A stretch of 64,000 nt of DNA from contig NC_013729.1 in the NCBI RefSeq assembly GCF_000024345.1, positions 434,001 to 498,000 of the forward strand, given 5' to 3'. The stretch comes from Kribbella flavida DSM 17836 (GTDB taxonomy: Bacteria; Actinomycetota; Actinomycetes; Propionibacteriales; Kribbellaceae). The notes beneath the pieces are model-generated. The model was not told where the DNA came from and did no database searches. It saw only the letters and a list, made by a program, of their open reading frames with translations. A program made the position numbers and the translations under genes. This document shows positions 45,115-54,635 of the stretch, piece after piece (position 1 is the stretch's first letter; each line of letters begins with the position of its first letter).

Positions 45115-46062
45115 TCAGGACTGCCAGATCGTGGGGTCCGGGCCCTTGGGCACGATGCCGGTCGGGTTGATGGTGTCGTGGGTGACGTAGTAGTGACGCT
45201 TGATCTGGTCGAAGTCGACCGTCTCGCCGAAGCCGGGGGACTGGTAGAGCCGGCGCGCGTACGCCCACAGGTTCGGGAACTCGGTCAGCTTCTGCCGGTT
45301 CGTCTTGAAGTGCCCGTGGTAGACGGCGTCGAAGCGGACCAGCGTCGTGAACAGCCGGATGTCGACCTCGCTCAGGCTGTCGCCCAGCAGGTAGTCACGG
45401 TCCGCCAGCCGCTGCTCCAGCACGTCCAGCTGGCCGAACAGCGCGTCGTACGCCGCCTCGTACGCCTCCTGGGTGGTTGCGAACCCGCAGCGGTAGACGC
45501 CGTTGTTCACGTCCTGGTAGATCTCGTCGATCAGCTGGTCCAGCTCGGCGCGGTCGGCCGGAATCAGCTGCGGCGCGTCCGGCCGGTGGAAGTCCTTCCA
45601 CTCGGTCGACAGGTCGAGCGTGATCTGCGGGTAGTCGTTGGTCACCACCAGCCCGCTGACCGTGTCGACGATCGCCGGCACGGTCACCCGCCCGTCGTAC
45701 TGCGGGTCGGTGGCGAGGTAGGCCTCGGACAGGTAGCGGAGGCCGAGCACCGGGTCCCGGCCGTCCGGGTCGAGGGTGAACCGCCACCCCTTCTCGTCCC
45801 GGATCGGGTCGACGACCGCCAGGCTGATCGCGTCCTCCAGACCGAGCAGTTTGCGCACGATCACCGAGCGGTGCGCCCACGGGCAGGCCAGGCAGACCAC
45901 CAGGCGGTACCGGCCCGGCTCGACCGGCCAGCGGCCCTGCTCGTCCGGGCCCTCGCCGGGCGCCGAGGCGGACGCGGCGCTGATCCGGCCGGTGAACCGG
46001 TTGCCCTGCCGCTTCCACTCGCCGGTCGCGGCGCTTTCCTTGGCGAACTGTGCGCGGGTCAT
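45115..46062 (-). CDS. Glutathione S-transferase-like reductase (GS-HQR/ECM4 type)
   Basis: 315 aa. The active-site Cys is in VCLACPWAHRSVIVRKLLGL (about residue 57), followed by RVTVPAIVDT and SDYPQI-type residues (NDYPQITLDL), then the all-helical C-terminal domain with DYLLGDSLSEVDIRLFTTLVR. This is the glutathionyl-hydroquinone reductase family; in actinomycetes mycothiol is the probable thiol. ATG at 46062 with TAGCTT 7 nt upstream. Confidence 0.88.
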   Translation of the reverse strand: MTRAQFAKESAATGEWKRQGNRFTGRISAASASAPGEGPDEQGRWPVEPGRYRLVVCLACPWAHRSVIVRKLLGLEDAISLAVVDPIRDEKGWRFTLDPDGRDPVLGLRYLSEAYLATDPQYDGRVTVPAIVDTVSGLVVTNDYPQITLDLSTEWKDFHRPDAPQLIPADRAELDQLIDEIYQDVNNGVYRCGFATTQEAYEAAYDALFGQLDVLEQRLADRDYLLGDSLSEVDIRLFTTLVRFDAVYHGHFKTNRQKLTEFPNLWAYARRLYQSPGFGETVDFDQIKRHYYVTHDTINPTGIVPKGPDPTIWQS

Positions 46063-46165
46063 GTCGTCAAAGCTACCCACCCTTTGCCAAGATGGGCGCG
46101 ACCCGTCTGGGGCTCCGACGCGTACCGTCGGTGACGGTCGACCGATCCAGCAGAGTTTTCGCGCC

Positions 46166-46186
46166 CCCGGCAACCGGTTTGCCGGG
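46166..46186 (+). promoter_or_regulatory. Inverted repeat before the GntR gene
   Basis: CCCGGCAA-CCGGT-TTGCCGGG, 8-bp perfect arms, 24 nt before the GntR ATG. It may be the regulator's own operator. Confidence 0.45.
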
Positions 46187-46210
46187 CAGAAACCCAGGGA
46201 TACTCACCTC

Positions 46211-46972
46211 ATGGCCCGCCCAAGGAACAACCCCGGCGACCTCGCCGAGCTCCCGTCCGAGCTTCGCACCGACCGGCCGAAAGGTGATCAGATCCGGGAG
46301 ATCCTGGAACGGCTCACCCGCAGCCTGCCCGCCGGCACCGTGCTGCCGTCGGAGCGGGTACTGGCCGAGCGCTTCGGCGTCGCCCGGATGACGGTGCGCC
46401 AGGAGGTGGACCGGGTGGTCGCCGACGGTCTGGCCGACCGCCGCCCCGGCGGCGGTACCTTCGTCGCCGAGCCGCGTCCGAGCCGGCTGCTTGCTTCATC
46501 GTTCAGCCAGGACATGCGCACCCGCGGCCTCACCCCCGGCGCCAAGGTGCTCGAGCACCGCGCCGGCACCGCCGACGAGGCGCTCGCCGCCGAGCTGGAG
46601 GAGCCGGTCGGCACCCCGGTCCTGCACCTGGTCCGCCTCCGCACCGCCGACGGCGAACCGATGGCGATCGAGCGCACCGCCCTCTCCCTGCGGCGGTACC
46701 CCGGCCTCGACACGCTCGACTTCGCCGACCTGTCCCTGTACGACGAGCTCGCGGCCCGCTGGGGCGTCTCGCTCGGCATGGTCAACGCCTCGATCGTCGC
46801 CGCCCCACCCGCCAGCACCGAGGACGCCGACCTGCTCGGCATCGACCGCACCACCCCGTGCCTGGTGATCACCTCGGCCCCGCGCACCGCGGCCGGGGAC
46901 GTGATCGAGTTCGGCCGGTCGACCTACCGCTCCGATCGCTACGACATCACCGTCGCTTACCGCACAACGTGA
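46211..46972 (+). CDS. GntR family regulator (HutC/UTRA type)
   Basis: 253 aa. Winged helix at residues about 20-85 (GTVLPSERVLAERFGVARMT, VRQEVDRVVADGLADRRPGGG) and a UTRA ligand domain at about 105-250 (LEHRAGTADEALAAEL, HLVRLRTADGEPMAIERTAL, RSTYRSDRYDITVAY). HutC-type regulators bind sugar phosphates or amino-acid derivatives. Divergent from the GS-HQR gene, with 148 bp between starts. ATG at 46211. Confidence 0.92.
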   Translation: MARPRNNPGDLAELPSELRTDRPKGDQIREILERLTRSLPAGTVLPSERVLAERFGVARMTVRQEVDRVVADGLADRRPGGGTFVAEPRPSRLLASSFSQDMRTRGLTPGAKVLEHRAGTADEALAAELEEPVGTPVLHLVRLRTADGEPMAIERTALSLRRYPGLDTLDFADLSLYDELAARWGVSLGMVNASIVAAPPASTEDADLLGIDRTTPCLVITSAPRTAAGDVIEFGRSTYRSDRYDITVAYRTT

Positions 46973-46992
46973 TCAAGTATCAAACGTCTGAG

Positions 46993-47436
46993 TCAGAGCC
47001 TGGTCGCGACGACGCCGAGCGCGAAGGCGGTGCCGGTCAGCCCGAGCATCGCCGTCGCCAGCAGACGGAGGCGAGCTTGCAGGGCGGGGAGCTCGGTCGA
47101 GGTGGCGAAGATGCGGCGGGGCCAGTGACGCCAGGAGACATACCAGAAGATCGCGGTGGCGGCGAGCAGCAGGACGGCCTTGGTGAGGTGCAGTGCCCAC
47201 TGGTCGGTGCTCAGGATCAGCAGCACGAGGCCGGAGGCGCCGATCGCGGCGATCAGGCCGAGGACCTTCCAGCGGTTGCCTGAAGCAATCGTCGCGGTGA
47301 GGGCCTCGCGGGTTTCCCGGTCGGCGCCGAAGAAACGCGTGAGCTTGGGCTGGACGACGAACAACGAGTAGGCCATCCCGCCGACCCAGGCAGCCGCCAG
47401 CCCGGCGTGCAGAACGACGATGAGCGCAGTGATCAC
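46993..47436 (-). CDS. Four-helix membrane protein (CopD-like)
   Basis: 147 aa with four transmembrane segments and conserved His near the ends of helix 1 (LIVVLHAGLAAAWVGGMAYS) and helix 3 (WALHLTKAVLLLAATAIFWY). The layout resembles a copper-resistance D or DUF2269-like protein. Metal binding is not shown. GTG start 47436 with TACTGT 7 nt upstream. Confidence 0.78.
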   Translation of the reverse strand: MITALIVVLHAGLAAAWVGGMAYSLFVVQPKLTRFFGADRETREALTATIASGNRWKVLGLIAAIGASGLVLLILSTDQWALHLTKAVLLLAATAIFWYVSWRHWPRRIFATSTELPALQARLRLLATAMLGLTGTAFALGVVATRL

Positions 47437-47494
47437 GGGTCACACAGTAGGCTCCCCGACCTGTGGGCCGGGGAGCCTCCGGTACGCCGGTGGG

Positions 47495-49474
<1,980 letters not shown>

Positions 49475-49599
49475 GTCGCGGACTCCTCGTCGATAGCTGG
49501 TCGGCGCGCCCGGGCGCCGGTCCCCTTTCTACCAACGCCGGACCAGCCGCGGTACTGGTGCGTCGCCGAGTAGCCCCCGATCTGCGCCGAACGGCCCCA

Positions 49600-49615
49600 C
49601 GTGAACGGCGTCACA
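49600..49615. promoter_or_regulatory. CRP-type site between acs and the divergent small gene
   Basis: CGTGA-ACGGCG-TCACA matches TGTGA-N6-TCACA at 9 of 10 positions. It lies 126 bp upstream of acs and 75 bp upstream of the small gene at 49690. In other actinomycetes acs is a Crp/GlxR target. Confidence 0.6.
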
Positions 49616-49689
49616 CCGCCTCACCGGAGGGAACCGGCAGAGCGCGGGCCGCATCGGAGGTCTGTCGCCTACCGCAGGAGATGCCCCCG

Positions 49690-49989
49690 ATGCACCAGCA
49701 GTACGCCGCCCACCCGCAGTACGCCGAGACCTACCCGCAGCAGCCCGTCGAGCCGCAGTACGCCGAGGCTTACCTGCAGCAGCCGCCCGCTCAGCCGCAG
49801 TACGCCGCGCAGCCTGTCGCGCAACCCCCGTACGCCGCACCCCAGCCGGCCGACGGCCCGCAAGCTGCCGCCCACCCGCTCGCCGGTCCCCAGCGCCGCA
49901 TCTCCCGCGCCGCCCGCCGCCGCGTGCACGCCCGCGAACGCCGCATCCGCCGCTCCCGCCGAGGCCTGCCGCAGCCGGCGACCTGGTGA
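49690..49989 (+). CDS. Low-complexity PQYA-repeat protein with basic tail
   Basis: 99 aa. Residues about 1-60 contain repeated PQYA units (HPQYAETYPQQP, EPQYAEAYLQQP, QPQYAAQP, QPPYAAPQP); residues about 70-99 are strongly basic (RRISRAARRRVHARERRIRR). No known family, no membrane or signal segment. AGGAG lies 9 nt before the ATG at 49690; an ATG 9 bases earlier is too close to it. The codon pattern supports translation. The mix suggests a nucleic-acid- or protein-binding disordered protein. Divergent from acs across a CRP-type site. Confidence 0.6.
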   Translation: MHQQYAAHPQYAETYPQQPVEPQYAEAYLQQPPAQPQYAAQPVAQPPYAAPQPADGPQAAAHPLAGPQRRISRAARRRVHARERRIRRSRRGLPQPATW

Positions 49990-50003
49990 TCCGTCACCAC
50001 AAC

Positions 50004-50081
50004 TCAGGAGCGGCGCTCGGCCCGCTCGGCGAACCCGTCCAGAGCTGACAGCACCTCGGGCGCTGTTAAGGCCGATAGCAT
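50004..50081 (-). CDS. Possible 25-residue ORF
   Basis: ATG at 50081 with GGAGAG 6 nt upstream; reads LSALTAPEVLSALDGFAERA and ends RRS. GC-rich third positions in the second half. It could be a real small protein or the C-terminal remnant of a regulator. Lies downstream of the HxlR gene. Confidence 0.25.
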   Translation of the reverse strand: MLSALTAPEVLSALDGFAERAERRS

Positions 50082-50153
50082 CCGCTCTCCCGCTAGCTCC
50101 CTCCTGTCCCGCAGTCCAGAACCTGCTCGACATCACCGAGAACCAGCCCCGCG

Positions 50154-50169
50154 CGAGAACCCGTTCTCG
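50154..50169 (-). terminator. Hairpin downstream of the HxlR gene
   Basis: CGAGAAC-CC-GTTCTCG, 7-bp perfect arms, 39 nt past the HxlR stop codon. Probable terminator. The loop is short, so folding would include the outer GCG/GCGC bases. Confidence 0.5.
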
Positions 50170-50207
50170 ACCGCGCGTGGGCACGAGCCAGCCACCCGCG
50201 GCCGCGA

Positions 50208-50570
50208 TCAGTTGCTGTTTGCCTCGCGGGCGTCGAGCAGTTCGTCCCAGTGGTCGGCTGTCCACTGGCAGGCGGCGCGGATCGGCTCCAGCATGCTGCG
50301 GCCCAGGGGCGTCAGTTCGTACACCACCCGCCGCACCGGTACTGCGTACTCCGTGCGGTTGATCAGCCCGTCCTGCTCCAACAGGCGCAGGGACTGGGTC
50401 AGCACCTTCGGTGTCACCCGGTGCAGCGGCACGCGGAGCTCGGAGAACCGGCGTGGGCCGTCCTCCAGGCAGGTGAGCACCAGCCCGGCCCACTTGTCCC
50501 GGCCGAACCGGAACGGGTTCAGCGTCGAGGGGCAGATCTCGTCGAACATGTCCGCGCGCAACGGCTCCAT
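50208..50570 (-). CDS. HxlR family winged-helix regulator
   Basis: 120 aa. HxlR pattern: RFGRDKWAGLVLTCLEDGPRRF (given in part as DKWAGLVLTCLEDG), SELRVPLHRVTPKVLTQSLR, LEQDGLINRTEY and YELTPLGRSMLEP. The N-terminal Cys in CPSTL is the position used for redox or aldehyde sensing in this family. It probably controls the divergent oxidoreductase. TACGCT lies 6 nt before the ATG. Confidence 0.92.
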   Translation of the reverse strand: MEPLRADMFDEICPSTLNPFRFGRDKWAGLVLTCLEDGPRRFSELRVPLHRVTPKVLTQSLRLLEQDGLINRTEYAVPVRRVVYELTPLGRSMLEPIRAACQWTADHWDELLDAREANSN

Positions 50571-50587
50571 GACACCAGCGTAATCGC

Positions 50588-50605
50588 GGTATCCGTCCGG
50601 TAACC
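50588..50605. promoter_or_regulatory. Imperfect palindrome between HxlR and oxidoreductase genes
   Basis: GGT-AT-CCG-TC-CGG-TA-ACC, 18 bp with symmetric GGT/CCG blocks, in the 82-bp divergent space, overlapping the likely -35 region of the HxlR gene. Probable HxlR operator. Confidence 0.5.
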
Positions 50606-50652
50606 GGCCTGCCGCCTACCTTCGCCTGACACGACCAGAAGGGATCAGGCAG

Positions 50653-51267
50653 ATGAGCAGAGTGCTGGTGTTCGGCGCCGGCGGCCGGGCGGGCCGGGCG
50701 GCGGTCGAGGAGGCGGTACGCCGCGGCCACCAGGTCACCGCGGCGGTCAGGACGCCGGGCAAGTACGCCGACCTGCCGGCGACCGTCGTCGCCGCGGACG
50801 TCACCGACGCGGCGGCCGTGGAGCGTCTCGCCGCCGACCACGACGCGGTGGTCGCCGCGGTGTACGACGGCGGCTCGGACCCGACCGAGTTCTTCCCCCG
50901 GGCCGGTCGCGCCCTCGCGGACGGCGTCGGCACCGGACGCCTCGTCTGGGTCGGGCTGGCGTCGATCCTCGCGGCGGAGTCCGGCGTACCGCTGATGGAC
51001 ACGCCCGGCTACCCGCAGGAGTACCGCGCCTTCTTCCTCGCCCACCAGGCCGCGGCCGACCTGTTCGCCGAGTCGAAGGCCGACTGGGTCTCGATCGCCC
51101 CGGCCGGCGACTTCGACCACGAGAACCCCGCGCGCACCGGCGCCTACCGCCTCGCCCCGGCCGCCGCCGACAGCCGGATCTCGTACGCCGACCTGGCGAT
51201 CGCCCTGCTCGACGAGATCGACGAGCCACGGCACCACGGCGTACTGCTCGGAGTGGAACGCGCCTGA
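50653..51267 (+). CDS. NAD(P)H-binding oxidoreductase (NmrA-like)
   Basis: 204 aa. N-terminal dinucleotide-binding motif VFGAGGRAGRAAVEEAVRRG (residues 5-24), then VTAAVRTPGKYADLP and VVAADVTDAAAV. This is the short NmrA/SDR-a5 type that acts on small molecules or senses NADP. It is divergent from the HxlR gene, a very common pairing in actinomycetes. AAGGGATCAGGCAG precedes the ATG. Confidence 0.88.
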   Translation: MSRVLVFGAGGRAGRAAVEEAVRRGHQVTAAVRTPGKYADLPATVVAADVTDAAAVERLAADHDAVVAAVYDGGSDPTEFFPRAGRALADGVGTGRLVWVGLASILAAESGVPLMDTPGYPQEYRAFFLAHQAAADLFAESKADWVSIAPAGDFDHENPARTGAYRLAPAAADSRISYADLAIALLDEIDEPRHHGVLLGVERA

Positions 51268-51323
51268 CTTCGCCCGCGGCCCGTGCCGCCTCGACGCGGC
51301 ACGGGCCTGAACGGTTGACCGCG

Positions 51324-51806
51324 ATGGCAGCATGGCTGGACATCGAGCAGCCCGAGCTCCGGGCGGCGGGTTACGGCGAGGTGATCGTGCTGGACGAGAA
51401 GGCGGTCCACCTGACGCTGGCGATGCACCGGATCGTCCGGCACCTGCGGCGGACGGCGGTGACAAGCGCGCTGCACCCGACCCAGTTCATCGCGCTGCTG
51501 GTCATCGCGGACGAGCAGCCGGTCCGGATCGGCGCCATCGCCGCCCGGGTGCCGTGCTCGCAGCCGACCGCGACCACCACCGTCGGCTCGCTGGAGGCGG
51601 CCGGCCTCGTCCGCCGCCTGCCCGACACGCTCGACGGCCGGGCCACGGTGGTCGAGCTGACCGAGCACGGCACCGACATGGTCGCCCATGTCCGTTCCGA
51701 CGCGACCGAGGCCCTCAGCAACATGCTCGCCGTGCTCACACCCGAGGACCGCGCCGTCGTACTCGACGCCGGCGAGATCCTCTACCGCCTGGCCGACGAC
51801 CTCTGA
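51324..51806 (+). CDS. MarR family transcriptional regulator
   Basis: 160 aa from the ATG (a TTG 9 bases earlier is possible). Winged helix: LHPTQFIALLVIADEQPVRI, IAARVPCSQPTATTTVGSLE, AAGLVRRLPDTLDGRATVVE. Dimerising helices at both ends. Targets unknown; it could control the oxidoreductase upstream. Its stop is 1 nt from the stop of the opposing gene. Confidence 0.88.
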   Translation: MAAWLDIEQPELRAAGYGEVIVLDEKAVHLTLAMHRIVRHLRRTAVTSALHPTQFIALLVIADEQPVRIGAIAARVPCSQPTATTTVGSLEAAGLVRRLPDTLDGRATVVELTEHGTDMVAHVRSDATEALSNMLAVLTPEDRAVVLDAGEILYRLADDL

Positions 51807-51807
51807 G

Positions 51808-52740
51808 TCAGCGCAGCCCGCGCACGACGGACACCGTGTACGGCGGGGTGCCGGGTGCTGCGTCGAGCTGGCTGTTGACCCAGAGCAGGCGAGCGCCGTC
51901 GCGCGCGATGGTGGTCGGGGTTGCTCCCGGGGCACCGGGCTGGGAGTCGGCGACGACGGCTGCGCGGCTCAGCGTTGCGTCGAGCAGAGCGAGCCGGGTC
52001 ACGTACTTGCCGCCGCCGGCGTTGTGGACGGCGTACAGGCGGCGGCCTTCGAGCAGGTAGCCGTCGCCGGAGAGGACGCCGTTCGCGCCGGTGACTTCCA
52101 GCGTCCGGACGTCCCGCGTGCGCAGGTCGATCCGGTACGTGACGTCCTGGCCCTGCTCGCCGACCAGCAGGGTGCGGCCGTCGGTGACGATGCCGTTGAG
52201 GAAGTAGGGGATCGGCTGGATCCGGTCGCGGGTCAGCCAGGGTTCGAGCTCGCCGAGGCCGTGCCGGGTCAGCGGTGCGCGCCAGATCTGGTTGTGCGCG
52301 GAGTCGGTGACGTAGACGAAGTCGCCGGCGATGGTGAAGTCGTTGAGGAAGGAGCCGGGCTGCGCCGTCCGCGCGGTGAGCAGCCGTCCGCGGACGTCGT
52401 ACAGGAAGAGCTGGGAGGTGCTCGCGCCGGCGATCAGGACGCGGCCCCAGCGGTCGACGTGCACGCCGGTCGCCGAGGTGCGGCCGTCGCTGCCGGCCGG
52501 GAGCCAGGGCTTGAGCTGCGGGTCGCGCACCGAACCGCGGTAGACCGCGCCGGTGCCGACGCTGGTGACGTAGATCGTGCCGCCACGGGTCACCTCGATG
52601 CCCTCCGGGGTGTCGCCGGGGGTGGTCGACACGACGTACGTGTGGGGCCGCGGGCGGGCGGGATGGGCGATGGCCGGCTGGCTGGTGACGGTGAGGGTTG
52701 CGGCGACGGTCAGCAGAACCGTGAGGGTGCGGATTCTCAT
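51808..52740 (-). CDS. Secreted SMP-30/NHL-like beta-propeller protein
   Basis: 310 aa. A Sec signal (TLTVLLTVAATLTVTSQPAIA) is followed by six propeller-like repeats such as PEGIEVTRGGTIYVTSVGTG, ATGVHVDRWGRVLIAGASTS and LNGIVTDGRTLLVGEQGQDV. The metal ligands of SMP-30 lactonases are only partly conserved (one Glu in PEG, one Asn in LND/LNG). A binding role is as likely as lactonase activity. ATG at 52740. Confidence 0.82.
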   Translation of the reverse strand: MRIRTLTVLLTVAATLTVTSQPAIAHPARPRPHTYVVSTTPGDTPEGIEVTRGGTIYVTSVGTGAVYRGSVRDPQLKPWLPAGSDGRTSATGVHVDRWGRVLIAGASTSQLFLYDVRGRLLTARTAQPGSFLNDFTIAGDFVYVTDSAHNQIWRAPLTRHGLGELEPWLTRDRIQPIPYFLNGIVTDGRTLLVGEQGQDVTYRIDLRTRDVRTLEVTGANGVLSGDGYLLEGRRLYAVHNAGGGKYVTRLALLDATLSRAAVVADSQPGAPGATPTTIARDGARLLWVNSQLDAAPGTPPYTVSVVRGLR

Positions 52741-52838
52741 CCGGTCAGCCTGCGCGGGTGGGCCACGCGCGGCGACCGGTTTCGGGCTGGACCGAAGCCG
52801 GGTGCCGCAGGCGCCTGCCGGCGGGCACAATCGGCGGG

Positions 52839-53825
52839 GTGATCCGGATCCACTTCACGGCGGCGGACCTCGGGCGGGTGGTGTTCCCGGCCGAGCCCGA
52901 ACCGTTGTGGGAAGCGGCCCTGGCCGCGCGAGCTCTCGGCGACCGGGCGATCCCGCCGGCCGCACGGCGCTGGCGGCGGCAGGCCGGGCCGCTCGTTCGG
53001 CCGTCGATGCGGCCGTTGTTCAAGCTGATCGCACCGGCCGGGCAGTTCCCGGACTTCCTGACGCCCGAGGTGCCGGCGCCCGGTCTGGACCCGGCCGTCG
53101 AGGTGCTCGCCGGTACTCCGGCCGACGAGGTTCGCGACCAGCTCGGTCCGTGGTTGCCGGCCGAGCCCGAACCGTTCATGCGCGGACTGCTGCTCGGCCG
53201 GGCCGGGTCGCGGCGGGCGCTCGGCATCGCCGTACGGGACTTTCACCAGCAGGTTCTCGCTCCTTCGGCCGCCGAGCTGGAACGCCGGTACGGCGCCGAC
53301 CTGGCGCTGCGGTCGCGCGCGGTCCTGCAGGGCGGCGTCGACGCGATGCTCGGCAGCCTGCATCCCGACATCACCTGGGCGCGTCCCGTGCTGACGTCGT
53401 ACGGGCTGGGATCTGGGTCCTCCTTCGACATTCATCTGGAGGGTCGAGGGCTGCAGCTCTATCCGTCGGCCCTGACCGCCGAGTGCCTCGCCCTGGATGC
53501 CCCGGGTCGCCGGCCGGTCCTGGTCTATCCCTGCTCGGACCTGCCGCTGGACGATGTCGCCGCCACGGACGCGCTGGGCGATCTCCTGGGGAGGACCCGC
53601 GCGGCCGTACTGCGCTCGCTGACGGCTTCCGCCAGTACGACCCAGCTCGCCCGTCGATGCGGGATCTCGCTGGCCTCCGTCTCGGACCACACCCGTGTAC
53701 TGCGTGCCGCCGGTCTGGTGGTCACGCATCGATCCGCTGGTGCGGCGTTGCACTCGCTCACCCCAGTCGCGCACCGGCTGCTCGCCGGTGAGCACGTGGT
53801 GCCGGCTGTTCGGCGTACGCGGTGA
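52839..53825 (+). CDS. ArsR-type winged-helix regulator with long N-terminal domain (DUF5937-like)
   Basis: 328 aa. Residues about 1-245 form a domain of unknown function starting IRIHFTAADLGRVVF and including PWLPAEPEPFMRGLLLGRAG; residues about 250-325 are an ArsR-like winged helix (LTASASTTQLARRCGISLAS, VSDHTRVLRAAGLVVTHRSA, LHSLTPVAHRLL). Common in actinomycetes, role unknown. GTG start with CACAAT exactly 7 nt before it (leaderless type). Confidence 0.87.
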   Translation: MIRIHFTAADLGRVVFPAEPEPLWEAALAARALGDRAIPPAARRWRRQAGPLVRPSMRPLFKLIAPAGQFPDFLTPEVPAPGLDPAVEVLAGTPADEVRDQLGPWLPAEPEPFMRGLLLGRAGSRRALGIAVRDFHQQVLAPSAAELERRYGADLALRSRAVLQGGVDAMLGSLHPDITWARPVLTSYGLGSGSSFDIHLEGRGLQLYPSALTAECLALDAPGRRPVLVYPCSDLPLDDVAATDALGDLLGRTRAAVLRSLTASASTTQLARRCGISLASVSDHTRVLRAAGLVVTHRSAGAALHSLTPVAHRLLAGEHVVPAVRRTR

Positions 53826-53849
53826 ACTAGGGCAGACCGGAGTTCGCGC

Positions 53850-54113
53850 GTGGAAAATCCACCTCCACGAGCTGTCGCGCCACACGGGTACGCGTTCTGG
53901 GTCGCAGGCCGGTTCGGGTGAGAAGGTCGGCCTCTGCGCCGGCTGCTGCGATGGATCTTCCTCGCCGGCCCGTGCCGCTTCTACCTTCTCGGCGAGTCGA
54001 CCGGCGGTTCGGTGCAAGTTTCCAGCGCCCGGCACGCCCGCTTGGTCGACGCGGACGACGAGGACATCGTCGCCAGCCGACCGGCTGGCGCCGACGAGGT
54101 CGCGATCCGCTGA
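53850..54113 (+). pseudogene. Broken coding stretch before the DUF3592 gene
   Basis: From GTG 53850 one frame reads ENPPPRAVAPHGYAFWVAGR up to a TGA at 53919, and the same frame continues with strong GC3 bias through LLRWIFLAGPCRFYLLGES and DADDEDIVASRPAGADEV to a TGA at 54111. The next frame starts there. This looks like one gene with an in-frame stop and a later frame change, or a short coupled gene from CTG 53934. I cannot decide. Confidence 0.4.
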
Positions 54114-54622
54114 TCCCCGGCGGTCTCGTCGCCTTCTTCGCCTTGCTGGCCGGGGTGTTCTTCGCCGGTAGCTTCACCTTCGACCAGGGCCCCGACGGCG
54201 AACTGGCCACCGCCACCGCTGAAGTCGTGCGCTACGACGACGGACCCGGCGGATTCGGCGAACGCCGGCTGGTCGTTCGGTTCCCGGTCGGCGACTCCGT
54301 GATCACCACCAAGGTCCGGGCCGAGGACCGTGGCGAGGAATCCCACGTTCCACCAGTCGGCGGCCACCAGCAGGTCGAGTACCTGATCTCCGATCCCCGC
54401 CGAGCCCGCCCCGCCGGCGCCGCCCAGGCCGCCGAATCAGATGCCCACGGCATGCGAATCCTCAGCTACGGCTGCCTCTTCCTCGCCGTCGTCACCGCGG
54501 CCGCGTACGTACTCGCTCGCCGCCGCCGGGCGGCAGCTGAACGGCTTATGTCTGAGGTAATCGTCGCGGTGCGGTCGTGCTGGCAGGATCGCTGCTCCGC
54601 GTCGGACGACGCGGGTTCATGA
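54110..54622 (+). CDS. DUF3592-like membrane protein (start uncertain)
   Basis: 170 aa if read from CTG 54110. A transmembrane segment (IPGGLVAFFALLAGVFFAGS), an external beta-rich domain with ATAEVVRYDDGPGGFGERRL and QVEYLISDPRRARP, and a second transmembrane segment (ILSYGCLFLAVVTAAAYVLA): the DUF3592 layout. No ATG or GTG starts it in a credible place. The frame is open back to a GTG at 53918, but those codons lack coding bias and overlap the preceding stretch in another frame. Either CTG starts it in a CTGA overlap, or it is the 3' part of a frameshifted gene. Confidence 0.55.
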   Translation: MIPGGLVAFFALLAGVFFAGSFTFDQGPDGELATATAEVVRYDDGPGGFGERRLVVRFPVGDSVITTKVRAEDRGEESHVPPVGGHQQVEYLISDPRRARPAGAAQAAESDAHGMRILSYGCLFLAVVTAAAYVLARRRRAAAERLMSEVIVAVRSCWQDRCSASDDAGS

Positions 54623-54635
54623 GGAAAGGTCAGCC

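Noticed and set aside
53919..53921. TGA read as selenocysteine
   Set aside because: No SECIS-like structure follows and no selenoprotein family matches; a nonsense change or a frame end is simpler.
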